From Paludibacter propionicigenes (GTDB taxonomy: Bacteria; Bacteroidota; Bacteroidia; Bacteroidales; JAFGXI01), in assembly GCA_020721655.1 (NCBI GenBank), contig DYMG01000007.1, forward strand, positions 1-52,916: 52,916 bases of DNA, written 5' to 3'. A model generated the notes under the pieces. That model was not told the DNA's origin. It worked only from the letters and a program-made list of their open reading frames with translations, and did no database searches. Every line of letters starts with the position of its first letter. The first letter of the stretch is position 1. This document shows positions 44,575-52,916 of this stretch, piece after piece. Position numbers and translations under genes: made by a program.

Positions 44575-46446
44575 TTATTTAAAAATCATTGTGTTATTTT
44601 CAGAAAAAGCATCGGGTGTTGTTTCCGAATCTAATCTAATTTCTTTTATTTTGTCGTTTAGTAGTTTTATTTTAAATGTTTTAGCTGTTTTCCAAACCGA
44701 AGAACTGTAATTATATTTTTTTTCGTCGTTGTTTGTGTATTTTACAGTCAGTTTTATTGAAACAGGAAATCCAGAATAGTTTTCGATGTTTATAAATGTT
44801 TCGTTATCAATAGTTTCTAATTTACCTAATGATAAATCGGCTGCTCCCATTAAAAAGAACCAAGGTTTCCAAAACCAAGCTAAATCTTCGCCTGCAATTT
44901 CGTTGAAGGTGTAAAAAAAATCGTATGGAATAGGGTGTTTGCCGTTCCAACGTTGGGCAAAAAGTTGCAATCCGGCAACAAATTTTTCTTTGCCAAGTAG
45001 TTTGTATAATTCGTAAAATGCAACAGATGAGCGTGTGTACGATTGAAAACGGTATGCATATTTTGAAATATTATCTGATGGTATCATTAAAGGAACATCA
45101 ATAAAAGAGTTTGCCGATTTGTTGTAGCCTTCTAAAGTGTTTTTAAAAAATACGTAATTTGTGTCGTTTGTAAATTTTTCTACAAAAAGTTGTGGGAAAA
45201 AAGTGATTAAACCTTCGTCCATCCAAGCATATTTTTGCTCGTTAAGTCCTGTGTAGAATGGAAAATAGGAGTGTCCCATTTCGTGGGCGGTTAAATATAG
45301 TGTTTCGTTTAGCGATGTGTTGTCGCCATTGTTTACCATTCCGGGAAATTCCATTCCGCCACCTCCGTTAAATGCTGTAAATTGTGGGTATGGGTAAGCA
45401 ATTGCGGGTATTTCGTTTGAGAAAAATTTAATTGCATTTTTTGATATTTCGGCAACTTGTTTAAAGTCTGTAGAGTTTTCTTTGTATGCTGTGTTTATTG
45501 AAATTCGTTTATTGTTAATTAGTACGCTTGTTGCGTCCCACAAATAGTTTTTGCTTATTGCAAAAGCAAAATCGGGTGTGTTTTCCGAGTTAAATTTCCA
45601 TGTATTTGGTGCTTTTGTTTTAAAAATGTTGTTTTTGGCGTAATCTTCTGTTGTTATAATGTGTATAATTTCGTCGCTTTCTTTGGCTTTGTTTATTTTT
45701 GTAATATACTCGTCTTTAAATATTTTGTCGGCGTTTTGAAGTATTCCTGTCGACCAAGCTATATATTTTTCTGGTAACGAAATTTCCACATCGTAATTTC
45801 CAAAATCGTTGTAAAATTCTTGTGAACCTGTGTGTCCGTGGTTATTCCACCAAACAATATCGTCGTAAACGGCAATTTTAGGAAACCAATAAGAAATAAA
45901 AAAGTTTTTGTCGCCATATTCTCCACCTCTTACAGTTGTTTTTCCTTGATAAATAAAATTCCATTCAATTGTAATTGAGTTTGTTGAGTTTGGTAGTAAT
46001 TTGTTTTTTGGTTTTATTACTAACATTGATGAGTTATTTCCTGTTTTATTTAGGTCTATTTCATTGTTGTTTACAATTATTTTGGTTATGTTAACGCCTT
46101 CTGTAATATCTGTTTTTCCTACGTCCCAGTCACGAGTATTTCCTTTTTTGAAAAAATCCATATATAAATTAAAATATAGTAAATCAAGACTATCGGTGCT
46201 GTTGTTGCTGTAAGTAATAGTTTCTTCGCCTATTATTTCGCGTGTTTCTGGATTAAAACTCGCTTTTATTTTGTAGTCGGGTTTATTTATAAAGTAATTT
46301 TTTCCGGGTTCGCCTGTTTGTGTTCTTGTGTCGTTTTTGTAAGCGTTTTGAACTTCTTTTGGAGTGTATAAATATTTTGTTTTTTGCGAAAAACTATTTG
46401 ATAATGAAATTGTTATCAGTATAAGATGTAAATATATTATTTTCAT
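44575..46446 (-). CDS. Exported M1 family metallopeptidase
   Basis: 623 residues with a signal peptide (MKIIYLHLILITISLSNSFS). The gluzincin motif is His388-Glu389-xx-His392 (TAHEMGHSYF) with the third ligand Glu411 in WMDEGLITFF; the substrate-binding GGGGMEFPG (361-369) replaces the classical GAMEN loop, as in the GMEFPG subfamily. N-terminal beta saddle about 55-250. Predicted periplasmic or surface aminopeptidase. No T9SS tail is obvious. It follows tRNA-Lys, with a terminator hairpin between them. Confidence 0.92.
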   Translation of the reverse strand: MKIIYLHLILITISLSNSFSQKTKYLYTPKEVQNAYKNDTRTQTGEPGKNYFINKPDYKIKASFNPETREIIGEETITYSNNSTDSLDLLYFNLYMDFFKKGNTRDWDVGKTDITEGVNITKIIVNNNEIDLNKTGNNSSMLVIKPKNKLLPNSTNSITIEWNFIYQGKTTVRGGEYGDKNFFISYWFPKIAVYDDIVWWNNHGHTGSQEFYNDFGNYDVEISLPEKYIAWSTGILQNADKIFKDEYITKINKAKESDEIIHIITTEDYAKNNIFKTKAPNTWKFNSENTPDFAFAISKNYLWDATSVLINNKRISINTAYKENSTDFKQVAEISKNAIKFFSNEIPAIAYPYPQFTAFNGGGGMEFPGMVNNGDNTSLNETLYLTAHEMGHSYFPFYTGLNEQKYAWMDEGLITFFPQLFVEKFTNDTNYVFFKNTLEGYNKSANSFIDVPLMIPSDNISKYAYRFQSYTRSSVAFYELYKLLGKEKFVAGLQLFAQRWNGKHPIPYDFFYTFNEIAGEDLAWFWKPWFFLMGAADLSLGKLETIDNETFINIENYSGFPVSIKLTVKYTNNDEKKYNYSSSVWKTAKTFKIKLLNDKIKEIRLDSETTPDAFSENNTMIFK

Positions 46447-46501
46447 TTTTTATGGTTTTATTTTTTGTACAATTTACAATTTTTTTGAATAATTATAAAT
46501 A

Positions 46502-46531
46502 AAAAAACCTTTCATTTCTGAAAGGTTTTTT
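46502..46531. terminator. Terminator after tRNA-Lys
   Basis: A perfect 13-bp stem (aaaaaacctttca with tgaaaggtttttt) around a 4-base loop (tttc), T-rich on both strands. It lies directly after the tRNA-Lys CCA on the minus strand and 55 bases before the M1 peptidase start. Confidence 0.85.
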
Positions 46532-46532
46532 C

Positions 46533-46608
46533 TGGTGATCGAGCTGGGATTCGAACCCAGGACCCTTTGATTAAAAGCCAAATGCTCTACCGGCTGAGCT
46601 ACTCGATC
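46533..46608 (-). tRNA. tRNA-Lys (anticodon TTT)
   Basis: Minus-strand cloverleaf: acceptor GATCGAG/CTCGATC, D-arm GCTC...GAGC, anticodon loop CTTTTAA (anticodon TTT), T-arm CTGGG-TTCGAAT-CCCAG. Discriminator A and an encoded 3' CCA (46533-46535), unlike the two tRNAs near 35.5 kb. Confidence 0.95.
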
Positions 46609-46716
46609 TGCCCTGTGCTTTTTTATAAAAGCGTTGCAAAAGTATAGTTAAATTTTAAATTACCAAACTTTTATTTTAGTTTTTTATTTTTTTTTACAGT
46701 AGCATTTCTTAATTGG

Positions 46717-46744
46717 TTAATTAACAATTAATTAACAATTAATT
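46717..46744. repeat. Short tandem repeat, 11-bp unit
   Basis: ttaattaacaa occurs twice and then partly a third time (46717-46744). It lies between tRNA-Lys and the start of the epimerase gene (46790), where promoters for both would be expected. May be promoter sequence or simple slippage. Confidence 0.5.
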
Positions 46745-46789
46745 TCAGAAATATTTATTTCTATAATATTAAAATTATATTTTTATAAA

Positions 46790-47797
46790 ATGATTTTAGT
46801 TACAGGAGGTACAGGTTTAGTTGGGTCGAATTTATTGATTGAACTTAGCAAAACACATAGCAATATTGTTGCAATTAAAAGGGTTAGCAGTAACTTAAAA
46901 TATGTGTCAGATTTATTTAAATTAAATAATTTATCGATAAATTTTAAAAACATTAAATGGTTTGATGTTGATTTAACCGATTTTTTTTCTCTTAAAGAGT
47001 TGTTTGATGCTAATAATTTTAAGTATGTATATCATTGTGCAGCAGAAATATCATACAGAAAAAAAGATAATTTGCTACTGTATGAAAATAATGTAACAAG
47101 TACAAAATATTTGGTAGATTTAGCTGTTTGCAGTAAAGTACAAAAGTTTTGTTACGTTAGCTCAATTGCCACATTAGGAACAAATAAAGATGGCGAAATT
47201 ACCGAGCAAACAGAATTTAATTTTGATAAAAAAACATCAGGCTACTCTACAAGTAAATATTATGCCGAACTTGAGGTTTGGCGTGGAATTGCAGAAGGGT
47301 TAAATGCAATAATTATAAACCCATCGGTAATAATTGGTGCCGGTAATTGGAAAACAGGTAGCTCTTCTATGTTTGGAATAATTAAACGGGGCTTAAAATT
47401 CTACACAAAAGGAGTTACGGGCTTTGTTGATGTAAGAGATGTAGTGTCTATAATGATTAAACTTGCTAATTCCGAGCTTCGTTCGCAAAGATATATTGTT
47501 AGTTCTGAAAACATTAACTATAAAAACTTTTTTTGTTTGGTAGCAAAATATTTACAAGTGAAATGCCCTTCAATTTATGCAACCAAATTTTTAACTTCTT
47601 TGGCTTGGAGGTTAGAGTTTGTTAAAAGCATTTTGTTAAATAAACAACCTGTAATTACTTATTATTCTGCACAAACATCGCATAAAAAATTAGAATATTC
47701 TAACGAAAAAATAATAAATGCTTTAAATTATAATTTTATTAAAATTGAAGAAAGTGTACAATTTTATGCTAAATTATATCAAATTGAAAATATGTAA
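46790..47797 (+). CDS. NAD-dependent epimerase/dehydratase family protein
   Basis: 335 residues of the extended short-chain dehydrogenase family. Rossmann motif MILVTGGTGLVGSN (1-14), the HCAAE strand near residue 83, YVSSIATLG, and the catalytic YxxxK in GYSTSKYYAE (Tyr near 151). The C-terminal half is divergent and short, with LVAKYLQVKCPSIYA resembling flavonol-reductase-like dihydroflavonol reductases. Substrate cannot be assigned; nucleotide sugar or steroid-like/polyketide are possibilities. It stands before the second CPBP protease gene (gap 67 bases). Confidence 0.88.
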   Translation: MILVTGGTGLVGSNLLIELSKTHSNIVAIKRVSSNLKYVSDLFKLNNLSINFKNIKWFDVDLTDFFSLKELFDANNFKYVYHCAAEISYRKKDNLLLYENNVTSTKYLVDLAVCSKVQKFCYVSSIATLGTNKDGEITEQTEFNFDKKTSGYSTSKYYAELEVWRGIAEGLNAIIINPSVIIGAGNWKTGSSSMFGIIKRGLKFYTKGVTGFVDVRDVVSIMIKLANSELRSQRYIVSSENINYKNFFCLVAKYLQVKCPSIYATKFLTSLAWRLEFVKSILLNKQPVITYYSAQTSHKKLEYSNEKIINALNYNFIKIEESVQFYAKLYQIENM

Positions 47798-47864
47798 TAA
47801 TTTTAGCATAATTTAAAAAGAATGACACGCATAAAATTATGGTATTAACTTAATAATTAATAAA

Positions 47865-48560
47865 ATGAGAAATAATGAACGAATAATTTATGGAATTTTA
47901 ATTACAATTTTGGTATTTGCAATAACTACATTTTTAGGAAGTAAAATACACTTAAATCTTGAATTTTTTTCTTCATCTTTTGTAACACATTCCTTTATGT
48001 TGGGGCTTTCAATTGTTTTTATTTATAGTCTGAGAAAATATGTGAATTATAAGATTGCAGTACCACAATTCAAAAAAGTATTGAAACCAATATTGTTTGG
48101 ATTTTTAGCAACAGTATTTATTAATATAACCATTACAGTTCTAACAAAAATTTTAGGAGGCAAAGTTGAAGCACACGCTCTATTGACTAAAATGAACCCT
48201 TTGCAGGTTTTTGTTTTCGTATTTATTTATGCAAGTATAGCAGAAGAAATTTTATTTCGTGGTTTTCTTATGAATATTCTAAAACCATTACAATCAAAAG
48301 GAATAAAGATATTTAAACGAAATTTAAGTATTCCAGTAATAATTAGTGCAGTTATTTTTGGATTAGCTCATTTAATTCTTATATCAACAGGAGCGGGTGA
48401 ATTTTTCTTATTTAGAATAGTAATATTTACGACAATTCTTGGATTGATAGCAGGATACTATCAAGAAAAATTTGAAAATAATGCTTATGCAATTATTGTT
48501 CATATGTCAGGAAATTTGATGGGTGTAATTGGAGCTTTATTAATGAATTTAAATTCGTAA
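47865..48560 (+). CDS. CPBP-family intramembrane metalloprotease
   Basis: 231 residues, several membrane helices. The catalytic set is complete: Glu127-Glu128-Arg132 (AEEILFRGF), His169 (FGLAHLIL) and His213 (VHMSGNLMG). This is a second, unrelated-looking paralogue of the gene at 24870-25811. It ends at the hairpin 48600-48634. Substrate unknown. Confidence 0.92.
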   Translation: MRNNERIIYGILITILVFAITTFLGSKIHLNLEFFSSSFVTHSFMLGLSIVFIYSLRKYVNYKIAVPQFKKVLKPILFGFLATVFINITITVLTKILGGKVEAHALLTKMNPLQVFVFVFIYASIAEEILFRGFLMNILKPLQSKGIKIFKRNLSIPVIISAVIFGLAHLILISTGAGEFFLFRIVIFTTILGLIAGYYQEKFENNAYAIIVHMSGNLMGVIGALLMNLNS

Positions 48561-48599
48561 ATAATGATTTTCTGAAAAATAAACTAAGTTTCTAAATGG

Positions 48600-48637
48600 A
48601 AAAAGCCCTAAAAATTTATTTTTTAGGGCTTTTTTTG
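48600..48637. terminator. Bidirectional 15-bp hairpin terminator
   Basis: Perfect stem aaaaagccctaaaaa (48600-48614) with tttttagggcttttt (48620-48634) and a T-run beyond, loop tttat. Positioned 40 bases after the CPBP stop and 14 before the DUF3078 stop, it serves both converging genes. Confidence 0.9.
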
Positions 48638-48650
48638 TAAAAAACATGTA

Positions 48651-49574
48651 TTAATTATTAAACTTATAAATTAAACCTACCGCAATAGCTTCTTTAAATT
48701 GAGTTTTAGGACCATAAGTTGGCAATCCATTAGCATCATTTTTGCCAACAATATTAACATCGTCGTCGTAAACTAATTGAGTTTTTATAGATGCATTTAT
48801 AAATTTATTAACCTTCATAAGTATTTCAACTTTCCAGTCAATATCAATGTTTTGTGGGTTTTTCAAATAGTTTGAATATAAATCAACAGAAGTTAAAAGG
48901 TTTACATTTTTTGCAATATCTTTTTTGTAAACAAGCTTTAAATAAGCACCCATTTCAAGTCTTGTTGTTTTGTAATTTATAATATTGCCATTAGCCTCAA
49001 TTTCGTACTTTTGAACGCCAAAAGCACCTGATTTAGCTAAAGTAGTATCGTTTACAATTGTATATTTTATTGTAACTAGAGATAAATATAGTGATAAATC
49101 GCCATTTGGCTTGTAATCCATACCTAAACCGCCCAATATGTATGCAGGAGACATAAAATCTGAAATGTAAACTGTATCGTTTTTGGCGTAATCGTAACCT
49201 TTAGAAAACTGAGTTTTAAAACTACTTAAAACCGTATAATACCAATGTTCCGATGCTTTTATCCCTAATTTTGAACCAAATTCTAATAAATCGTCCGATT
49301 TTTTTAGTATTCCAGTACCTTGTTGTAAAAGTCCGTATTCAAGATTTAAATAATTATCCCAAGCCAAATTGTTTTTTTTATATTTTGCAAATAAATGCAA
49401 AAAAGAAACTCCAGAAATAGAGTTTTCACCACCTTGCGACCAATTTGTAAAACCAACTTGCGATGAGTTTAATCCTACATCGCCACCTAAACTCCAGTTT
49501 TTAGTAGAATCGGTTTGAGAAATTACTGCCAAATAAGACAATGCAAGGCTAATAGTTAAAATTGTTTTATTCAT
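48651..49574 (-). CDS. DUF3078 outer-membrane-type protein
   Basis: 307 residues with a signal peptide (MNKTILTISLALSYLAVISQ). The start of the mature part, WSLGGDVGLNSSQVGFTNWS then GGENSISG, is the family signature of DUF3078. A run of alternating strands (YYTVLSSFKTQFSKGYDY, YILGGLGMDYKPNGDLSLYLS) ends with the aromatic AVGLIYKFNN, as in small beta barrels. Common in Bacteroidota; function unknown. Divergent from ribE. Confidence 0.92.
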   Translation of the reverse strand: MNKTILTISLALSYLAVISQTDSTKNWSLGGDVGLNSSQVGFTNWSQGGENSISGVSFLHLFAKYKKNNLAWDNYLNLEYGLLQQGTGILKKSDDLLEFGSKLGIKASEHWYYTVLSSFKTQFSKGYDYAKNDTVYISDFMSPAYILGGLGMDYKPNGDLSLYLSLVTIKYTIVNDTTLAKSGAFGVQKYEIEANGNIINYKTTRLEMGAYLKLVYKKDIAKNVNLLTSVDLYSNYLKNPQNIDIDWKVEILMKVNKFINASIKTQLVYDDDVNIVGKNDANGLPTYGPKTQFKEAIAVGLIYKFNN

Positions 49575-49662
49575 ACTTAATGATTTAATTTTCGCAAAAA
49601 TATGAAAAAAATACCACCTACTAAATTTTTACATAAAAACTGAAATATAGCTTTAATTTATT

Positions 49663-49670
49663 TAATTTTG
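49663..49670 (+). promoter_or_regulatory. Candidate -7 box for ribE-dapD
   Basis: taattttg fits TAnnTTTG and lies 26 bases upstream of the ribE ATG. No clear -33 element was seen. Confidence 0.3.
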
Positions 49671-49696
49671 GGGCAAATTTATAAATAATACATATT

Positions 49697-50326
49697 ATGT
49701 TTTCTGGAATAGTAGAAGAAACAGCAAAGGTTGTAAAATTGGTAAAATCGCAAGAAAATTTGCATATTACAATGACTTGTTCTTTTGTAAAAGAATTAAA
49801 AATAGATCAAAGTATTTCTCATAATGGAGTTTGTTTAACTGTTGTAGATGTAGATGTTGCAAATAATAATTACACTGTAACAGCAATAAAAGAAACTCTC
49901 GACAAATCAAATCTTGGGTTGTTTGAAGTAGGGAATGAAATTAATATTGAACGCAGTATGAAACCTGATGCTTTTTTAGATGGTCATATTGTTCAAGGAC
50001 ACGTTGACCAAACGGCAACTTGCACTAAAATAGAAGAAGCCGATGGAAGTTGGTATTTTACATTTAAATACGATGTGTTAAAAGGAAATATTACAGTAGA
50101 AAAAGGCTCCGTTTCTGTTAATGGGGTTAGCTTAACCGTTGTAAATTCTAAAGATGACTCATTTCAAGTGGCAATAATTCCGTACACATACCAAATAACT
50201 AATTTTCACACATTTAAAGTAGGAACGGTAGTAAATTTAGAATTCGATATTTTAGGAAAATACATTCAAAAAATATTAGAAAATCAACTTAAAAATATGG
50301 ATTTAAGCAAATTCTTAAATAAATAA
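49697..50326 (+). CDS. ribE: Riboflavin synthase alpha subunit
   Basis: 209 residues; converts two 6,7-dimethyl-8-ribityllumazine molecules to riboflavin. Two lumazine-binding barrels are seen: 1-97 (MFSGIVEETAKV, NGVCLTVV, RSMKPDAFLDGHIVQGHVD) and 98-200 (GYVDQT-type start replaced by GHVDQTAT, NGVSLTVV, PYTYQITNF). The conserved MFSGIVE start fixes the initiation codon. The last base of its stop overlaps the ATG of dapD (taatg), suggesting translational coupling, though the two pathways are unrelated. No FMN riboswitch was recognised upstream in 49575-49696. Confidence 0.95.
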   Translation: MFSGIVEETAKVVKLVKSQENLHITMTCSFVKELKIDQSISHNGVCLTVVDVDVANNNYTVTAIKETLDKSNLGLFEVGNEINIERSMKPDAFLDGHIVQGHVDQTATCTKIEEADGSWYFTFKYDVLKGNITVEKGSVSVNGVSLTVVNSKDDSFQVAIIPYTYQITNFHTFKVGTVVNLEFDILGKYIQKILENQLKNMDLSKFLNK

Positions 50327-51150
50327 TGAATAACATACAAAAATACATAGAACAGGTAAATTTAGCTTGGGAAAACCATGAATTATTAAATAATACGCAA
50401 GTTAAAGAGGCTATTTTTAGTGTAATTGAACTTCTCGACAAAGGAAAAATTAGAGTTAGCGAACCCACTGAAAATGGTTGGATTGTAAATGAATGGATAA
50501 AAAAAGCCGTAGTTTTGTATTTCCCTTTAAATAAAATGGAAATTACAGAGGCAGGTACAATGCAATTTTTCGATAAAATTCCATTAAAACGCAATTACGA
50601 TACACTTGGTGTTAGAGTTGTGCCACATGCTGTTGCTCGTTATGGTGCATATTTAGCAAATGGCGTTGTTCTTATGCCATCTTACGTAAATATTGGGGCT
50701 TACGTCGATTCTGGAACAATGGTCGATACTTGGGCTACTGTTGGGTCGTGTGCACAAATTGGAAAAAATGTTCATTTAAGTGGAGGTGTCGGTATTGGTG
50801 GGGTTTTAGAGCCTTTACAAGCATCGCCAGTTATTATAGAAGATGGCTGTTTTATAGGCTCTAGAAGTATTGTTGTTGAAGGTGTTCATGTAAAAAAAGA
50901 AGCTGTTTTGGGGGCAAATGTTGTTATTACAAAATCTACTAAAATAATTGACGTGTCGGGAAGCGAACCAATTGAGTATGTTGGATATGTACCCGAACGT
51001 TCGGTGGTTATACCGGGTAGCTACACAAAAAAATTTCCTGCTGGTAGTTTTAATGTTTCTTGTGCACTTATTATTGGTAAAAGAAAAGCATCTACCGATT
51101 TAAAAACATCGTTAAACGATGCTTTGCGTGAGCATAATGTTGCAGTTTAG
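50326..51150 (+). CDS. dapD: 2,3,4,5-tetrahydropyridine-2,6-dicarboxylate N-succinyltransferase
   Basis: 274 residues, as for other DapD enzymes; succinylates tetrahydrodipicolinate in lysine and diaminopimelate synthesis. The N-terminal helical domain (about 1-100) includes GWIVNEWIKKAVVLYF. Then the left-handed beta-helix of hexapeptide repeats is clear: VVPHAVARYGAYLANGVVLM, GAYVDSGTMVDTWATVGSCA, GKNVHLSGGVGIGGVLEP, DGCFIGSRSIVVEGV. The end (PAGSFNVSCALIIGKR) is typical. Coupled to ribE by a 1-base overlap and terminated at 51157-51207. Confidence 0.95.
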   Translation: MNNIQKYIEQVNLAWENHELLNNTQVKEAIFSVIELLDKGKIRVSEPTENGWIVNEWIKKAVVLYFPLNKMEITEAGTMQFFDKIPLKRNYDTLGVRVVPHAVARYGAYLANGVVLMPSYVNIGAYVDSGTMVDTWATVGSCAQIGKNVHLSGGVGIGGVLEPLQASPVIIEDGCFIGSRSIVVEGVHVKKEAVLGANVVITKSTKIIDVSGSEPIEYVGYVPERSVVIPGSYTKKFPAGSFNVSCALIIGKRKASTDLKTSLNDALREHNVAV

Positions 51151-51156
51151 TTTTTT

Positions 51157-51207
51157 AATTATACCATTTCTAAAATAATTTTTTTGTAATTTAGAAATGG
51201 TATAATT
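51157..51207. terminator. 18-bp perfect convergent terminator
   Basis: Stem 51157-51174 pairs perfectly with 51190-51207 (outer part aattatacc / ggtataatt), loop 15 bases including a run of seven T. It lies 7 bases after dapD and 13 before the citF stop, ending both. Confidence 0.9.
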
Positions 51208-51219
51208 TCATATTTGGAG

Positions 51220-52779
51220 TTATTTGTTTTTTGTCGAAACCTCTTTAACACAGTCAATAACAGTACCATCAACCCATTTAATAGCTGCTACAATTTTATC
51301 GCCATAAGTTGGTTTTTCTGGTATTCCACAAATTTCTTCTGCTTCTTCTTTTAGTTGTTGAATTGTTTTTATTGGTAATCCTGAGTTTTTTGTAGCTTCA
51401 ATTAAATCTTTTCTTAGCGGATTTATAGCTATACCTCTTTCAGTTACAATAACATCTATAAGTTCGCCCGGACCGCAAATTGTTGTAACTTGGTCCATTA
51501 TCACAGGAATTCTATCTCTAAATAAAGGAATTGGAAGAATTACGGTTTTTGAAAATAAACAATTTTGCCAACCGCCAATTCCGTGCAATAAATACCCATC
51601 GGAATGAGTAACAACGTTTGCATTAAAATTCACATCAACTTCAGTTGCTCCAAGTATTACAATATCTACAATTCCAGCAAAATTACCTTTGCTGTGATAG
51701 TTATAGCTTGTAAATGGGCTTGTCCAAGTATGACGAGGGTTTTCTGCCATAGAGCGAACTCCATCTAAATCAAATGTTTGTCCGTCTAAAATGTAATCTA
51801 TTTGACCCTCTTCTAACATACGAACTAAGTATTTATTTGAACCTCCGCGCGCAAAACGAGCTTTTATGTTTTTGTCTTTCATTATTTTAGAAAAATAATC
51901 GCTAACGGCTAAAGATGTTCCTCCGGCTCCAGTTTGAAACGAAAAACCTTCTTTTATTAATCCGGCTTTGTCGCAGAATTTTGCTGTCATTTCGGCTAAA
52001 AGTAATCTGTCGGGGCTTTTTGTAATTTCAGTTGTTCCCGAAACTATTTTCGACGAGTCGCCTACTTTGTCAATTTTTACTGTGTAATCGACGTTGTTGC
52101 CTTGTATTTGCCAAGGAACACAGGGAAAAGTAACCATATTATCGGTAATAACAATTACTTTGTCGGCATATTCCGAATCGGCAAGAGCAAAACCTAAAAG
52201 TCCGCTGGCACTATTGCCATAAAGCCCATTTGCATTGCCAAAAGGGTCGGCTGTTCCTGCTCCAATTATTGCAATGTCTATTTTTACTTCTCCGTCTTGA
52301 ACTGCCTGATAGCGACCGCCATGCGAGCGTAAAACAGCCATTTTTTTCATATTTCCTTCTGATGTATATTTCCCTAAAGCTCCGTTCATTGAGCCTTCTA
52401 TATGCGAAATTGTTCCATCTTCAAGGTATTGAATTAAGTGTTCGTGGCATGGAAATGATGCCGATGGAAACCATCGTAAGTTTTTAACCCCAAGTTCTTT
52501 TGCTATATCAAAAACTTGATTCATTATTAAATCGCCGTTTCTAAAATGATGATGCGAAGATATTGTCATTCCGTCTTTTAAGCCGCATTTAATAAGGGCT
52601 TCTTTAATTGTTGCAACTTGCTTGTTGCCGTCGAGCGGATAATTGCTATTTGAAGGTATTTTTGTTGAATATTTTCTACCTTCGGGCTGGTATTTTCCAA
52701 TTCCCATATAAGGAATGGCTTTTTCTCCGTTTATTTCTGTTGGTACTAATCGACCTACTGCGTTTTTTACTAGTTCCAT
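51220..52779 (-). CDS. citF: Citrate lyase alpha subunit (citrate:acyl-ACP transferase)
   Basis: 519 residues, the full length of CitF, which exchanges the acetyl group on the lyase acyl carrier protein for citrate. The N-terminal KNAVGRLVPTEINGEKAIPY and repeated Rossmann-like blocks with GGRYQAVQDGEVKIDIAIIG, GNANGLYGNSASGLLGFA, FSFQTGAGGTSLAVS, ARGGSNKYLVRMLEEGQ and GHGGWQNC-like GIGGWQNCLF follow the family order. It is read with a small ORF 3 bases upstream; partners citD and citE are not seen but may lie beyond the edge. If complete, the system cleaves citrate to acetate and oxaloacetate under anaerobic conditions. Confidence 0.93.
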   Translation of the reverse strand: MELVKNAVGRLVPTEINGEKAIPYMGIGKYQPEGRKYSTKIPSNSNYPLDGNKQVATIKEALIKCGLKDGMTISSHHHFRNGDLIMNQVFDIAKELGVKNLRWFPSASFPCHEHLIQYLEDGTISHIEGSMNGALGKYTSEGNMKKMAVLRSHGGRYQAVQDGEVKIDIAIIGAGTADPFGNANGLYGNSASGLLGFALADSEYADKVIVITDNMVTFPCVPWQIQGNNVDYTVKIDKVGDSSKIVSGTTEITKSPDRLLLAEMTAKFCDKAGLIKEGFSFQTGAGGTSLAVSDYFSKIMKDKNIKARFARGGSNKYLVRMLEEGQIDYILDGQTFDLDGVRSMAENPRHTWTSPFTSYNYHSKGNFAGIVDIVILGATEVDVNFNANVVTHSDGYLLHGIGGWQNCLFSKTVILPIPLFRDRIPVIMDQVTTICGPGELIDVIVTERGIAINPLRKDLIEATKNSGLPIKTIQQLKEEAEEICGIPEKPTYGDKIVAAIKWVDGTVIDCVKEVSTKNK

Positions 52780-52782
52780 TTT

Positions 52783-52908
52783 CTATTTTTCTAATATGTG
52801 AAGATACTCTTCTGTTTTATTTCCAATATGATTTCTGTTTGCTTCTTTGTCGGCTCTAAATTTTTGATAATTTGTCGATTTTAAATTGTATTTGCCGTAT
52901 TTAGTCAT
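52783..52908 (-). CDS. Small ORF or 3' end of a gene upstream of citF
   Basis: From ATG 52908 it encodes 41 residues (starting MTKYGKYNLKS, ending EEYLHILEK) with stop at 52783, 3 bases before the citF ATG. The frame is also open to the window edge, so it may be the end of a longer gene. The composition is basic and helical. I do not recognise the family; citD and citE do not end this way as far as I can tell. The tight spacing suggests co-transcription with citF. Confidence 0.45.
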   Translation of the reverse strand: MTKYGKYNLKSTNYQKFRADKEANRNHIGNKTEEYLHILEK

Positions 52909-52916
52909 TGTTTTTT

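Noticed and set aside
49575-49696. FMN riboswitch before ribE
   Set aside because: The region is only about 120 bases, shared with the divergent DUF3078 gene, and shows no RFN-like conserved stems.

Overview
The window is very AT-rich DNA from a member of the Bacteroidota, probably a Bacteroidales- or Cytophagia-like, non-model lineage. The evidence is several secreted proteins with C-terminal type IX secretion (T9SS, Por) sorting tails, DUF3078 and BatA-type proteins, SUF genes arranged sufS-sufE-MIP18, a futalosine-pathway menaquinone gene (mqnD), scattered TAnnTTTG promoter-like motifs and few Shine-Dalgarno sites. Species cannot be determined from the sequence. I see no rRNA, CRISPR array, transposase, integrase or phage structural gene.

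Layout. (1) 1-7281, minus strand: a tightly packed unit of a phosphate-selective-porin-like barrel, a purple-acid-type metallophosphatase with cadherin-like repeats, a PhoD-type phosphatase and a PKD/Ig-like secreted protein cut by the window edge. Both phosphatases carry T9SS tails, so this looks like an organic-phosphate scavenging operon. (2) 7629-14684, minus: prmA, a 1537-residue exported protein of unknown function, a class IV aminotransferase and a small exported protein, probably one transcript. (3) 15125-19592, minus: a BNR/Vps10-like propeller protein with a T9SS tail, rlmN and a SlyD-like FKBP with a metal-binding tail. (4) 19749-24562, plus: a lauroyl-acyltransferase-like gene, then sufS, sufE, a MIP18-family gene and an Ig-like lipoprotein. 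(5) 24870-32729, minus: a CPBP protease, an outer-membrane barrel with thrombospondin-type-3 and EF-hand-like calcium motifs, a tandem beta-domain protein with a SPOR-like end, and two sensor kinases. (6) 32836-35677: priA (plus), a hairpin-rich spacer, and tRNA-Leu and tRNA-Gly (minus). (7) 35789-39497: a large single-polypeptide restriction-modification gene lying between two 77-bp direct repeats, one of which is the 3' end of mqnD. (8) 39421-46608, minus: mqnD, batA-like, yjbQ, phosphoglucomutase, an M1 peptidase and tRNA-Lys. (9) 46790-52916: an SDR epimerase, a second CPBP protease, a DUF3078 protein, ribE-dapD, and citrate lyase alpha preceded by a small ORF.

Most notable. The restriction-modification gene has the footprint of insertion with long target duplication: 76 of 77 bases match between its flanks, and the copy beside mqnD is the functional end of that gene. 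Other unexplained structure includes a 137-bp dispersed repeat in two intergenic regions (128/137 identical), a 19-bp motif found in tandem before the restriction gene and again before a hybrid sensor kinase, a run of hairpins after priA, and the giant 1537-residue protein. Most other genes are ordinary housekeeping or surface functions for this phylum.
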